Below are positions 8,982-17,638 of a stretch of DNA of 64,000 bases, piece after piece. The translations under genes were made by a program, and so were the position numbers. A model generated the notes under the pieces. It searched no databases. It was given only the letters and a program-made list of their open reading frames with translations, and was not told the DNA's origin. The first letter of the stretch is position 1; each line of letters starts with the position of its first letter. The DNA comes from AG1 sp035559775 (GTDB taxonomy: Archaea > Thermoproteota > Thermoprotei_A > Sulfolobales > AG1), in assembly GCA_035559775.1 (NCBI GenBank), contig DATMAU010000043.1, positions 28,858-92,857 on the forward strand, given 5' to 3'.

Positions 8982-9047
8982 ATGGTCATGACGATCCTGA
9001 GATCTATCTAGCGTTAAATTATATTATTCTCCTAGGGATCATATTCT

Positions 9048-9623
9048 ATGGTGTCTAGAAAAAACATGGGAGAGAGACCTAAAAGCGCGACTATGGAGGC
9101 TATAATGAGCATAATAAAAAGCACGTTTGGCGAGACTTCGAAGCTTGTTTTCGAAACGCTTTTAAAAATAGGTAGAGAGGTTCAGGACGAGGATCTAGCA
9201 ATGCACTCTGGATTACACGTTAGCGAGGTGAGGAGAATACTTTACAAGCTATCGGAACACGGGTTCGTGACATCGAGGAGGGTTAGGGATAGGGAGACAG
9301 GTTATTATATATATTTCTGGAGGGCTAACACAGAATATCTACCCCAGATCCTTATCTCGAGGAAGAAGACAGTCCTTAACAAGCTCTCAGAGAGATTGAA
9401 ATACGAGGAGACATATGTCTTCCAATGTAGCTCCTGCAGCGGCGAGAGGGAGAGGTTCTCATTCGATGACGCAATGCTTAGCGACTTTAAATGCCCCAGA
9501 TGCGGTGCACAGCTCGAGCCTGTTAATAACGCCACGACTGTAAAGAGTTTGAGAGAGCTTGTAGAGAGGCTTAGGAGGAGTGTTGAGGCTGATGAGAAGA
9601 GGCTTTATAACAGGGGTTCTTGA
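9048..9623 (+). CDS. tfe: Transcription factor E, alpha subunit
   Basis: 191 residues. The N-terminal winged helix (about 15-105: LVFETLLKIGREVQDEDLA, SEVRRILYKLSEHGFV) is followed by a linker and a zinc ribbon with Cys at about 127, 130, 149 and 152 (CSSC, CPRC), the TFE/TFIIE-alpha architecture. TFE helps open promoters with RNA polymerase, TBP and TFB. A near-leaderless start is supported by the TATA about 30 bases upstream. The last 32 bases overlap the start region of the cytosine methyltransferase, so expression of the two is linked. Confidence 0.93.
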   Translation: MVSRKNMGERPKSATMEAIMSIIKSTFGETSKLVFETLLKIGREVQDEDLAMHSGLHVSEVRRILYKLSEHGFVTSRRVRDRETGYYIYFWRANTEYLPQILISRKKTVLNKLSERLKYEETYVFQCSSCSGERERFSFDDAMLSDFKCPRCGAQLEPVNNATTVKSLRELVERLRRSVEADEKRLYNRGS

Positions 9624-10587
9624 CCTATTCTCAGGAGCTGGGGGCTTTTCAAGGGGTTTTGCAGATGCTGGTTTTGATATAATCATGGGTATCGATAACG
9701 ATAGAAACGCGATAAGATCCTTCAAGGCTAACTTTCCAGGAGCTGTGGCTCTTCAAGAGGATATCCAGGAGATAGGTTCCGGGGATATATTATCCATACT
9801 TGGTGCGAGGCCAAGGATAATCATAGGAGGCCCCCCGTGCGAGCCTTTCACAGGGGCTAACCCGGAGAGGATGAGGGATCCTCTTGACAGGCTCTACAAA
9901 GACCCCATAGGTAGGCTTGTACTCCACTTCATAAGAATTGTGTCTGAGCTAGAGCCAGAGGTGTTTATAATGGAGAATGTCCCAGCCATAATGCATAGCC
10001 CTATAAAAGAGACTATAGAGGATCTTTTCAGAAAGTCCGGTTATCCTGAGATCTACTTCAACGTGCTCAAGGCTGAGGAGCATGGGACACCCAGTAGGAG
10101 GACGAGGGTCTTTATATCAAACATAAGGATAGACCCGCCTAAGAGTGATAAGAGGATCACAGTAAGAGAAGCTCTAGCAGACCTACCGCCACCTGGGGAT
10201 AGCAGCACCCCTAACCACGAGTATGTAAGCATCTCTGCTAGGAAGATGAAGAAGATCTCAAAGATCCGTAGGGGGAGATCTCTATACCTCTACGAAGGAG
10301 CAGGCGGTAGAATGCTTCCAAACTACATAAGACTAGACCCAAACGATATAGCACCAACCGTTATGGGATCATCGAGATTTATACACCCATACGAAGATAG
10401 AATCCTTACAGTGAGGGAACAGGCAAGACTCATGGGCTTCCCAGACGATCACATATTCATGGGGGGAAAAGACGACCAGTTCAACCAGGTGGGAGAAGCA
10501 GTACCACCCCCACTAGCTAGAAGCATAGCGGGGGAAGTGAAAAAGATCCTGAGGATAAGCGATCCAGAGCTGGAGATCAGAACATAA
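9592..10587 (+). CDS. DNA cytosine-C5 methyltransferase
   Basis: About 331 residues with all main C5-methyltransferase motifs: I DLFSGAGGFSRGF, IV with the catalytic Cys in GGPPCEPFTGAN, VI MENVPAI, VIII SRRTRVF, and X NQVGEAVPPPLA. A target-recognition region of about 90 residues separates VIII from IX/X. GTG (9580), TTG (9583) and ATG (9592) are in frame; GGAGGAG at 9574-9580 leaves a plausible gap only before the ATG, so 9592 is chosen. The start lies inside tfe. No endonuclease or very-short-patch gene is adjacent, so it may be a solitary methylase; its recognition site cannot be read from sequence. Thermophiles pay a deamination cost for m5C, which makes it notable. Confidence 0.88.
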   Translation: MRRGFITGVLDLFSGAGGFSRGFADAGFDIIMGIDNDRNAIRSFKANFPGAVALQEDIQEIGSGDILSILGARPRIIIGGPPCEPFTGANPERMRDPLDRLYKDPIGRLVLHFIRIVSELEPEVFIMENVPAIMHSPIKETIEDLFRKSGYPEIYFNVLKAEEHGTPSRRTRVFISNIRIDPPKSDKRITVREALADLPPPGDSSTPNHEYVSISARKMKKISKIRRGRSLYLYEGAGGRMLPNYIRLDPNDIAPTVMGSSRFIHPYEDRILTVREQARLMGFPDDHIFMGGKDDQFNQVGEAVPPPLARSIAGEVKKILRISDPELEIRT

Positions 10588-11119
10588 AGACTATTTAACC
10601 CAGATCCGATCTGCCCACGATGTTTAACAGTATTATTTAATAGTATTAATAGGTTTCATCATGAACGATAATAATATTTGGTTAGTTATGAGTATGGCTA
10701 CACTTAATCTAGTTTATAAGCTATATAGTATAGGCTCTCGGAGGGTTTTTATACCTTGAAACCGCGTAGTGGTACTCCCTTATAACTCCCTTATACCATC
10801 TATGTTTCTCGTGCTACTAGTGCTCTCAGTAAGCCTGATAGGCGATGGTCTAAACGATGCGTTGGATCCAAGGTATAAGGTATCGAGAGAATACATATGA
10901 TCCTTCCCTCTGATTGTAAAAGCTCCTGCAAACCATTACCGAGATCATATCACGTCTATGAATATATGGGCATCCCATCCGAGAGAATAAAGATCAGGAT
11001 TGTTTGATTAGCTATCGCATAACCTTAGCCTTTTTACGATCCTATTTATGGCCTGATACGTTGTTCTTCAGGTTCTTGAACAGCACCTCCAAGATATATT
11101 GTTCTAAACAGTATTTTAC
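10588..11119. other. Intergenic region with small repeats, no gene recognised
   Basis: 532 bases. Contents seen: a tandem duplication of ACTCCCTTATA (10774-10784 and 10785-10795), and TTATACCTTG (10749-10758) which is the reverse complement of CAAGGTATAA (10869-10878), so the segment 10749-10880 could fold as RNA. No C/D box spacing, tRNA or long frame was found. The last 60 bases hold the promoter of the following aminotransferase. Confidence 0.35.
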
Positions 11120-12523
11120 ATGGTGCCTTGTTTGGAGGGAGAGTTTGATTCGCTGAGCTACTCAGAGGCGCCGAAAATTATTGTGAGGCCCCCAGGCCCT
11201 AAATCACTTGAGATCTTGAGGGAACAAAGATCCCTTGAGACGAAGACACTTATATATCCCAAGGTTTTCGAGTTCGCGATACACTCTGCAAGGGGTGCTA
11301 CTATAAGGGATGTTGATGGTAATTACTATGTTGACTGGATAGCAGGGATAGCTGTCCTCAATGTTGGGCATAACAATCCCTACGTGATCAATGCTATTAA
11401 GGAGCAGCTTGATAGATATGTCCACTGGATGAGTGAGATCCCCAGCGAGGCTAGGATCAGGTTTCTCAAGAACCTGCACTCGATACTACCCCAAGGTCTT
11501 AGGGGCAAGGCTAGGGTTATCACCTCAGTCACCGGGGCTAGCGCTGTAGAGACAGCTATAGCTATAGCTAGGTGGGCTTCTAAGAAGCCAGTGATCATGG
11601 CTTTCGAGGGAGCTTATCACGGGGTTCACCAGGGAGCTGTTATGATGACAGCTAAGAGAGGTCTCCAGAGGCTCTCAAGCATGCCTCTAATCAATGTAGT
11701 CAGGATCCCCTACCCATATCCATATAGGTGCCCCATGCCTGCTAAAGATCCTGAGGAGTGCGGCTATATGGTTCTAAGCTATATAGAACATCTCCTAAGC
11801 GACCCCTACAGCGGTGTTGGCGATGTCGGTGCGATAGTTTTCGAGCCTATAGAGGGTGAGGGCGGCTATATAGTACCGCCTAGAGATTTCCTGAAAGGAT
11901 TGAGAGAGATTGCAGATAAACACGGGATCCTGCTCATAGCGGACGAGATCCAATCAGGTGTTGGGAGAACTGGCAGGTGGTGGGCTGTAGAGCATTTCGG
12001 CATAGCCCCGGATATAATGACGATCTCTAAAGCAATCGGTGGGGGAATACCGATATCCTTTGTAGCCTATAGAGAGGATCTTGATGAAAAGCTTGAAGAG
12101 ATGTTCCACCTAGGAACTTACAGGGCAAACCCGCTGGGCCTTGCCGCGGGAAGCGCTGTTATAGACTATATAAGGTCGAGAAACCTGCTTGAGAGGGCAA
12201 GCAGTCTTGGAGACTATACTATAAATAGGTTTAGGGACATGATGGAGAGATACGAGATTATAGGCGACGTTAGAGGGATAGGGTTCATGATAGGTGTCGA
12301 GCTTGTTAGAAGTAAGAGGACTAAAGAGCCTGGCGAGAAGATCGCACAAGATCTCAGGAAAAAGCTATTCCACAGAGGATTGCTTATGCACACATGCGGC
12401 CACTATGGGAATGTGATGAGATTCATGGCGCCTCTCGTGATAAGCAAGAAGCACCTAGAGGCTGGGTTAGAGATCTTTGAGGAGGAAGTGGCAAACCTAT
12501 CTAAAGAGATTAAAGCAGGCTAG
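11120..12523 (+). CDS. Class III aminotransferase, archaeal ornithine/4-aminobutyrate aminotransferase-racemase group
   Basis: 467 residues. Seen: the N-terminal PPGPKSLEILREQ typical of the archaeal acetylornithine-aminotransferase-like group, VTGASAVETAI phosphate-binding segment, FEGAYHGVH, IFEPIEGEGGY, the cofactor Asp in IADEIQSGVGRTG, and the PLP lysine in MTISKAIGGGIP. Thermococcal relatives with this N-terminus include broad-specificity amino-acid racemases and ornithine aminotransferases, so it may make D-amino acids or degrade omega-amino acids. It stands alone between intergenic DNA and the convergent TusA-DsrE pair. Confidence 0.82.
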   Translation: MVPCLEGEFDSLSYSEAPKIIVRPPGPKSLEILREQRSLETKTLIYPKVFEFAIHSARGATIRDVDGNYYVDWIAGIAVLNVGHNNPYVINAIKEQLDRYVHWMSEIPSEARIRFLKNLHSILPQGLRGKARVITSVTGASAVETAIAIARWASKKPVIMAFEGAYHGVHQGAVMMTAKRGLQRLSSMPLINVVRIPYPYPYRCPMPAKDPEECGYMVLSYIEHLLSDPYSGVGDVGAIVFEPIEGEGGYIVPPRDFLKGLREIADKHGILLIADEIQSGVGRTGRWWAVEHFGIAPDIMTISKAIGGGIPISFVAYREDLDEKLEEMFHLGTYRANPLGLAAGSAVIDYIRSRNLLERASSLGDYTINRFRDMMERYEIIGDVRGIGFMIGVELVRSKRTKEPGEKIAQDLRKKLFHRGLLMHTCGHYGNVMRFMAPLVISKKHLEAGLEIFEEEVANLSKEIKAG

Positions 12524-12534
12524 GAACATCTGTG

Positions 12535-12945
12535 TTAAAGAACTATAATTTTAGACCCAGCCTTACCATGTCTCGCAAGGAATGTTGCCGCTCCAACTAT
12601 TGGGCATCCTTCTATTATTGCTTCTCTAGAAATACCCATAGCCTCTATGGTTGTTGAGCAAGCATAGATCTTAACGTTCCCTGACCCCTGGGCCATTGCT
12701 ATAAGATCCTTTAGCCTTGGAAGGCCTTTAGGCTCAAACCCCCTGGATCTCAGTTCTTCGTAGAAGCCTCTCTCTATATCATCAGCACCTCCCTTGGTTA
12801 TAGCCTTAAGCCCCCAGAATGTGAAGAACATCTCAACCTTCATACCCATTGCTGCGGCTGTTGTTGCTAGTATGAATGCTGGGTAGACACTCTCAGGCTT
12901 ATCGGATCTAACTATGATTGCCAGATCCGCTGTCTCTTGTGACAT
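12535..12945 (-). CDS. DsrE-family sulfur-carrier protein
   Basis: 136 residues. DsrE/F-like fold: LAIIVRSDKPESVYPAFILATTAAAMGMKVEMFFTFWGL, then a conserved Cys in VKIYACSTTIEAMGI, the position used for persulfide transfer in DsrE relatives. It follows the TusA-like gene by 4 bases on the same strand. The TusA-DsrE pair is a known archaeal sulfur-trafficking module, passing persulfide or thiosulfate to heterodisulfide-reductase-like systems or to tRNA thiolation. No hdr genes are in the window. Confidence 0.82.
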   Translation of the reverse strand: MSQETADLAIIVRSDKPESVYPAFILATTAAAMGMKVEMFFTFWGLKAITKGGADDIERGFYEELRSRGFEPKGLPRLKDLIAMAQGSGNVKIYACSTTIEAMGISREAIIEGCPIVGAATFLARHGKAGSKIIVL

Positions 12946-12949
12946 GGGG

Positions 12950-13213
12950 TCACCTCTTCCTCACATAGGCAATGATATTCTCACCGTTCTTCTTGATCTC
13001 AAGGATCTTGTTACCTGTATAGGTAGCCCATGATCTGAGATCCTCTTCAAAAGCAGGATCCCTAGCCACCACCATAACCACAGCACCTGAAGGGAGCTGT
13101 GATAAAGCTGAGCTGAGCATTAACACCGGTCCAGGGCACATCATGCCCCTAGCATCGATCACTTTCTCCACACTGTATTGCGACTCTCCAGCTTTGTTTT
13201 CATTAGCGCTCAT
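12950..13213 (-). CDS. TusA-like sulfurtransferase
   Basis: 87 residues. The TusA signature is intact: VIDARGMMCPGPVLMLSSAL, with the persulfide-carrying Cys in CPGP. The remaining beta-alpha-beta unit (VVMVVARDPAFEEDLRSWA) fits the family length (about 75-85). It is the first gene of the TusA-DsrE pair. A TATA-like GCTTATAAG lies at 13249-13257 on this strand, about 40 bases before the ATG. Confidence 0.85.
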   Translation of the reverse strand: MSANENKAGESQYSVEKVIDARGMMCPGPVLMLSSALSQLPSGAVVMVVARDPAFEEDLRSWATYTGNKILEIKKNGENIIAYVRKR

Positions 13214-13395
13214 GTTTACATACCTAGATTGATATACGCTAGAAATCTTATAAGCATTTTCATTTATATCTATATTAAATAAAATTTTCTGTAGTCATGC
13301 TTCAAACAACAAATAGCGGGATTGTTGTTTTAGGGCTATTGCTGGATCTTTTAAACGATATATTGCTCCCAAAGGAATCATGCTTGGTTGCTATT

Positions 13396-14376
13396 ATGAG
13401 CCTCTACATAGGGGTAGATGTAGGGGCTACATTCATAAGAGCGGGGCTTTTCAGCCGTGAGGGCGAGCTTATTAAAAAGATTAAGAGTCCTTTCCCCAGA
13501 TCTAGTTTTGAGGAGCATTTGAAAAGCCTCATTATTGATCTGAGCGGCGGTGATCTCTCTCGCATAGCTGGTGTTGGTGTGGGGTCAATAGGCCCTCTAG
13601 ATCTCTCAAAAGGATCTGTTCCCAGAGCCCCTAACGCCCCGATCAAGAGCTTCAAAATAGTTGACCCATTGAGAGAGCTCGGGCTAAGGGTTGTCCTGGC
13701 AAACGATGCTGTGGCTGCGGCATGGGGTGAGCATGTCCTCGGCCTGGCTAGGGGTTACAGGAATGTCCTCTACGTGACGATAAGCACAGGCATAGGGGGT
13801 GGGGTTATAGTTGATGGAAACCTACTCATAGGTAAGGATGGGAATGCCCATGAGATAGGGCATCTGGTGGTTGACTACTCATCTAACATTAGATGCGGCT
13901 GCGGCGGCTACGGACACTGGGAGGGTATAGCATCTGGCATTAATATTCCTAAAAGCTTCTCACAGTATGCCTCCAAGGAGGGGTTATGCGGATCGCTTAA
14001 ATCCCCTTTGTGCCAGAGACTATTGGAAGGATCTCTTGAGACCAGGGAGGTCTTTGAGCAGTATGTTAGAGGAGATCCTGTAGCTATAAAGTATGTGGAC
14101 GAATACCTCATGCTAGTTAACGCTGCTGGGATCGCCTCGACTATAAATGCATATGACCCGGAGATCCTAATCCTGGGGGGTTCTGTAGCGCTTAACAATA
14201 AAGAGGCTTTTACCAAGGGTCTGGATAGGTATTTGGATAGATATATAACTGTTAGAAAACCCATGATCCTCATTACAGAGTTTGGAGACGATGTGGGAAT
14301 ATATGGGGCAGTAGCCCTATCAATAAAGCCCCCAGGGTCTTTGAAAGAATATATTGAGGCGTGGAATAGACGATAG
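13396..14376 (+). CDS. ROK-family ATP-dependent hexokinase/glucokinase
   Basis: 326 residues from the chosen ATG. The first phosphate-binding motif IGVDVGATFIRAGLF begins at residue 4; then GVGSIGPLDLSKG, the catalytic-base segment LANDAVAAAWGEH, TISTGIGGGVIVDG and the zinc-binding motif EIGHLVVDYSSNIRCGCGGYGHWEG. In the usual C-x-C-G-x-x-G-C the last Cys is His here. An upstream ATG at 13297 is rejected because the extra 33 residues precede the family's normal N-terminus and a TATA-like TTTTAAAC sits at about 13349-13356, 40 bases before 13396. Function: glucose (or broad hexose) phosphorylation feeding glycolysis in crenarchaea. Confidence 0.85.
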   Translation: MSLYIGVDVGATFIRAGLFSREGELIKKIKSPFPRSSFEEHLKSLIIDLSGGDLSRIAGVGVGSIGPLDLSKGSVPRAPNAPIKSFKIVDPLRELGLRVVLANDAVAAAWGEHVLGLARGYRNVLYVTISTGIGGGVIVDGNLLIGKDGNAHEIGHLVVDYSSNIRCGCGGYGHWEGIASGINIPKSFSQYASKEGLCGSLKSPLCQRLLEGSLETREVFEQYVRGDPVAIKYVDEYLMLVNAAGIASTINAYDPEILILGGSVALNNKEAFTKGLDRYLDRYITVRKPMILITEFGDDVGIYGAVALSIKPPGSLKEYIEAWNRR

Positions 14377-14399
14377 ACCCTATAGCTGTTAGGCTCCAG

Positions 14400-15950
14400 C
14401 TACTGGGGCTCTATAGTTGAAGGCGGTTTGGATGTTATAGCATAGGCGACCATGGTTACTTCAGGCAGCTCCCGGGTTATCCTCTTTGAGATCCTATCTA
14501 GAACCTCGTGAGGGATCCTGGCCCACTCGGCTGTCATGCCGTCCTCACTCTCAACAGCCCTTATTATAACTATATACCCCTCCCTCCTAGCGTCACCCTT
14601 AACACCGACCCAGCTGCTCTCTAGGAGCACTGGGAAGGCTTGCCAGAGGCCATCATAGATCCCTGCTATTTTTAACTCCTCCTCAACGATCTTAGTGGCC
14701 CTCCTCAGGATCCTCAGTTTCTCCTCGCTAACCTCACCAACGATCCTAACAGCAAGCCCCGGCCCTGGGAATGGATGCCTCTTGATCATCTCCTCAGGGA
14801 CTCCTAGAACCCTTGCTAGCTCCCTAACCTCATCTTTATAAAAGCTTCTCAGGGGTTCGATCACCTTTAAACCAAGATCCCTTGGGAGGCCTCCAACGTT
14901 ATGGTGTGTCTTTATCCTGGCCGCGTGGGGGGAGGAGCCGCTCTCAATAACATCTGGATAAGTAGTCCCCTGTGCGAGCCACTTTATATCAGGATCTCTA
15001 TGAACGATCTCCCTAAATATATCTGCAAAGAGTTTTCCAATTATCCTCCTCTTCTCCTCAGGATTCCTCACACCCTTGAGGGCTTCCAAGAACCTCTTAG
15101 AAGCATCAATAAAGACCGGGTTGAGACCCAGTTTTCTAAGCCTATCAAGAACCTCCTGAGCCTCTCCCTCCCTTAAGAGGCCGTGATCCACAAAGACGGC
15201 TACCAGCCTATCCCCCACAGCCCTTTTCACCAACAGGGCCGCTACTGTCGAATCTATACCACCGCTCACGGCACAGAGAACCTTCTCGCCAGGGCCCACG
15301 CTTCTTGAGATCTCGTTCACGATCCTATCGACAGTGCCACTAGGCCTCCACCCCCTCCTAGTACCAGCTAGCCTTAGGAAGTTATCTAGAAGCAATCTCC
15401 CCTTCACAGTATGGCTAACCTCGGGGTGGAACTGAACACCATAGATTGGTTTCCCAGAAATCCTGTAGGAAGCTATATACCCAGTATCCTCTGACACGGC
15501 GAGGATCTCGGCATCATTAGGGGGTTTTTCAACATAGTCAGAGTGGCTCATCCACACCTCCTCAACCTCTCCAAAGCCCTCGAATATAGCGTCTCTCCTA
15601 ACGACCCTGATACGAGCTCCTCCATATTCTCCAACACCCCTCGATACTCTGCCTCCAAGCATACTAGCAAGAGCTTGGTGTCCATAACAGATCCCGAGTA
15701 TCGGTATACCTGTATCGAGGATCCATTTGGGAGGCATAAGGGGCTCTTGTTCAAGAACACTTGCGGGGCTTCCCGAGAGAATAACTGCCCTAGGCGAGAT
15801 TCTCTCGAAAACCTCTCTAGAGAGATCCCTGGCTGGGATTATCTCGCTATAGACACCGAGCTCTCTGATCCTCCTTGCTATTAGATGCGTATACTGTCCT
15901 CCGAAATCTACTATGAGGACTGAATCGTAATCCCTGTTCTCCTCAGCCAC
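14400..15950 (-). CDS. guaA: GMP synthase (glutamine-hydrolysing)
   Basis: 516 residues. Class I glutamine amidotransferase domain first (IVDFGGQYTHLIARRI; nucleophile Cys in GICYGHQALA; His-x-Glu in GVQFHPEVSHT), then the ATP-pyrophosphatase domain (LCAVSGGIDSTVAALL P-loop) and the GMP-synthase dimerisation tail. Both activities are fused in one chain, unlike the two-subunit form of many euryarchaea. Its start overlaps the guaB stop by 8 bases, forming a guaB-guaA operon that converts IMP to XMP to GMP. Confidence 0.95.
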   Translation of the reverse strand: MAEENRDYDSVLIVDFGGQYTHLIARRIRELGVYSEIIPARDLSREVFERISPRAVILSGSPASVLEQEPLMPPKWILDTGIPILGICYGHQALASMLGGRVSRGVGEYGGARIRVVRRDAIFEGFGEVEEVWMSHSDYVEKPPNDAEILAVSEDTGYIASYRISGKPIYGVQFHPEVSHTVKGRLLLDNFLRLAGTRRGWRPSGTVDRIVNEISRSVGPGEKVLCAVSGGIDSTVAALLVKRAVGDRLVAVFVDHGLLREGEAQEVLDRLRKLGLNPVFIDASKRFLEALKGVRNPEEKRRIIGKLFADIFREIVHRDPDIKWLAQGTTYPDVIESGSSPHAARIKTHHNVGGLPRDLGLKVIEPLRSFYKDEVRELARVLGVPEEMIKRHPFPGPGLAVRIVGEVSEEKLRILRRATKIVEEELKIAGIYDGLWQAFPVLLESSWVGVKGDARREGYIVIIRAVESEDGMTAEWARIPHEVLDRISKRITRELPEVTMVAYAITSKPPSTIEPQ

Positions 15951-17349
15951 CGCGATCCCCTAGGGTTTTCTTCTTACTAGCTTTGATGAACCTAGCCTTA
16001 GCCCAGAGATCCTCTATATTCCTGGCACCAGCATAGCCCATAGCTATCCTTATACCCTCAACAATCTCCCTAATGACAGATCTCGCAGAACCTTTGTAGG
16101 GTACCAGGCCTCCTACACCTTCTGGTATGTTTTTAACGATCTTAGCATACCTATCCATGGAGAATCTCCTCATCATAGATGTAATGCTAGCCATACCTCT
16201 GTACTGCTTATAAAGCTCTCCCCCCACCTCTATAAGCTCTGGTGGAGCCTCGTCGGTACCTGCGAAGATATAGCCAGCCATTGCTGTGCTAGCACCAGCC
16301 GCGATAACCTTAACTATATCCGAGGCGCTCCTAAGACCTCCGTCGGCTATCAATGGGATCCTGAGGCCCTGGGCTTCCAGGGCATCTCTCACGCTGGCAA
16401 CGCTCCAGATTGTTGGCGCATAAGCCCCGGTAACATTGGGTGTTATGCATATAGATCCGCCCCCTACTCCAACCCTAAAGCCATCGATCCTCTCGACATG
16501 GGTTACAGCGTCTAGCGCGGCTTCAGCAGTCCCTATATTGCCTGCCACGAAGTCCGAGGATATCTCTTTAACAAGCTTCGAGCTGGCCCTCAGGATCTCA
16601 CTGTTATGGTAGTGGGCAACATCAGATACTATTGCGTTGGCAAGCCTATCAAGCTTCTTAGCCCTCTCAATATCGACTGGATTTATGGCTGCTGCCGCTA
16701 GAAGTCTCCCCTCATCATCGAGTACAGGATCTATTGTCTCCATAGCCCCGTGTATGCTTAGACTGCCAATATAGGTCTCCCCATTGGTTATAGCGATCAC
16801 GTCAGCCTCACCCCTAGCTATGTATTTAACAGCCTCTCTGGCTAGGGGTATGTCGAAGGAGACGCCAGGGGTGATGTATCTATTGATCGGTGTTGATCCT
16901 TCTCTACAGGATTCCAAAAGATCACTGTACCTCACATACCCCTTCAAAGACCCTGCGGGATCTATTACGGGTATGTTCCTAACACCCCTTTTCCTCATAG
17001 CATCGATAGCCCTTCCACACGGCTCTCCTTCAAGGAGATAGAGATCCTCTAGAGGTATTGGGGGGAAGCTCTTAACCCTCTCAAGATTCTTTATCTGCTC
17101 ATCCACAGGCATATTTCTATGGATAACCCCTATACCGCCCATCAGTGCTATAGATACTGCTAGCCTCCACTCGCTAACAGTATCCATTGGCGAGGATACC
17201 AAAGGGATCTTTAGCCTTATATTTCTTGTGAAATACGTTGAAACATCGATCTGGCTGGGCTCTAGATCTGCTCTTCCGGGTAGTAGGTAGAGCTCATCCA
17301 GATCTGGGGAATAGGTTGGGGAGAGGATTTTTTCAAGGAAGTGTGTCAA
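15943..17349 (-). CDS. guaB: IMP dehydrogenase
   Basis: 468 residues. (beta/alpha)8 barrel with VSSPMDTVSE, GGIGVIHRNM, a two-CBS insert (about 95-210: RKRGVRNIPVIDP, GEADVIAITNG), the catalytic Cys loop VGVGGGSICITPNVTG, IADGGLRSASDIVKVIAAGA, and flap residues YRGMASITSMM. It oxidises IMP to XMP with NAD, the committed step to GMP. Start is a TTG at 17349; CTTATAAGC at 17381-17389 on this strand is a suitable TATA about 36 bases upstream. An inverted repeat (CTCCTCAA 17355-17362 / TTGAGGAG 17373-17380) sits between TATA and start and could affect expression. Confidence 0.95.
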   Translation of the reverse strand: MTHFLEKILSPTYSPDLDELYLLPGRADLEPSQIDVSTYFTRNIRLKIPLVSSPMDTVSEWRLAVSIALMGGIGVIHRNMPVDEQIKNLERVKSFPPIPLEDLYLLEGEPCGRAIDAMRKRGVRNIPVIDPAGSLKGYVRYSDLLESCREGSTPINRYITPGVSFDIPLAREAVKYIARGEADVIAITNGETYIGSLSIHGAMETIDPVLDDEGRLLAAAAINPVDIERAKKLDRLANAIVSDVAHYHNSEILRASSKLVKEISSDFVAGNIGTAEAALDAVTHVERIDGFRVGVGGGSICITPNVTGAYAPTIWSVASVRDALEAQGLRIPLIADGGLRSASDIVKVIAAGASTAMAGYIFAGTDEAPPELIEVGGELYKQYRGMASITSMMRRFSMDRYAKIVKNIPEGVGGLVPYKGSARSVIREIVEGIRIAMGYAGARNIEDLWAKARFIKASKKKTLGDRGG

Positions 17350-17354
17350 AAGCG

Positions 17355-17380
17355 CTCCTCAAGCATATATTTTTGAGGAG
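17355..17380 (-). promoter_or_regulatory. Inverted repeat at the guaB transcription start
   Basis: CTCCTCAA and TTGAGGAG form an 8-bp inverted repeat with a 10-nt spacer, lying between the guaB TATA box and its TTG start. It could act as an operator or as a 5' hairpin in the mRNA. Confidence 0.4.
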
Positions 17381-17472
17381 GCTTATAAGAAGAAACCTTA
17401 ACATGGATAGGTTAAAAAGCCTAGGTTAGCTCTATCCAAGCTTAGTGTTAGTATTCGTTACACTCAGTCTTT

Positions 17473-17511
17473 CCTTCTCGCATCTCGGAAAGAGTTTTCG
17501 ATGCGAGAGGG
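17473..17511. other. Long hairpin between pyrG and guaB
   Basis: TCTCGCATC (17476-17484) pairs perfectly with GATGCGAGA (17500-17508), extendable by one wobble and two G:C pairs to 12 bp with a 15-nt loop. It lies in the spacer after the pyrG stop and before the guaB promoter (both leftward). It may end the pyrG transcript, be a small structured RNA, or be a regulatory hairpin; the C/D box spacing is not present. Confidence 0.45.
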
Positions 17512-17638
17512 CTTGATTCCACATTTATTTCCTGTATTTTCAATATCTATTCGAGCTTGTTTTCCACATATGTTTAGGTATAATATCGATTGATTAAAAC
17601 TAAGTTTATTTATAAACCTTACGCTGTGAAAGATGGTT

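Noticed and set aside
10657..10663. ATGATGA box C on the minus strand in the 10.6-11.1 kb intergenic region
   Set aside because: No CTGA follows at guide spacing on that strand.
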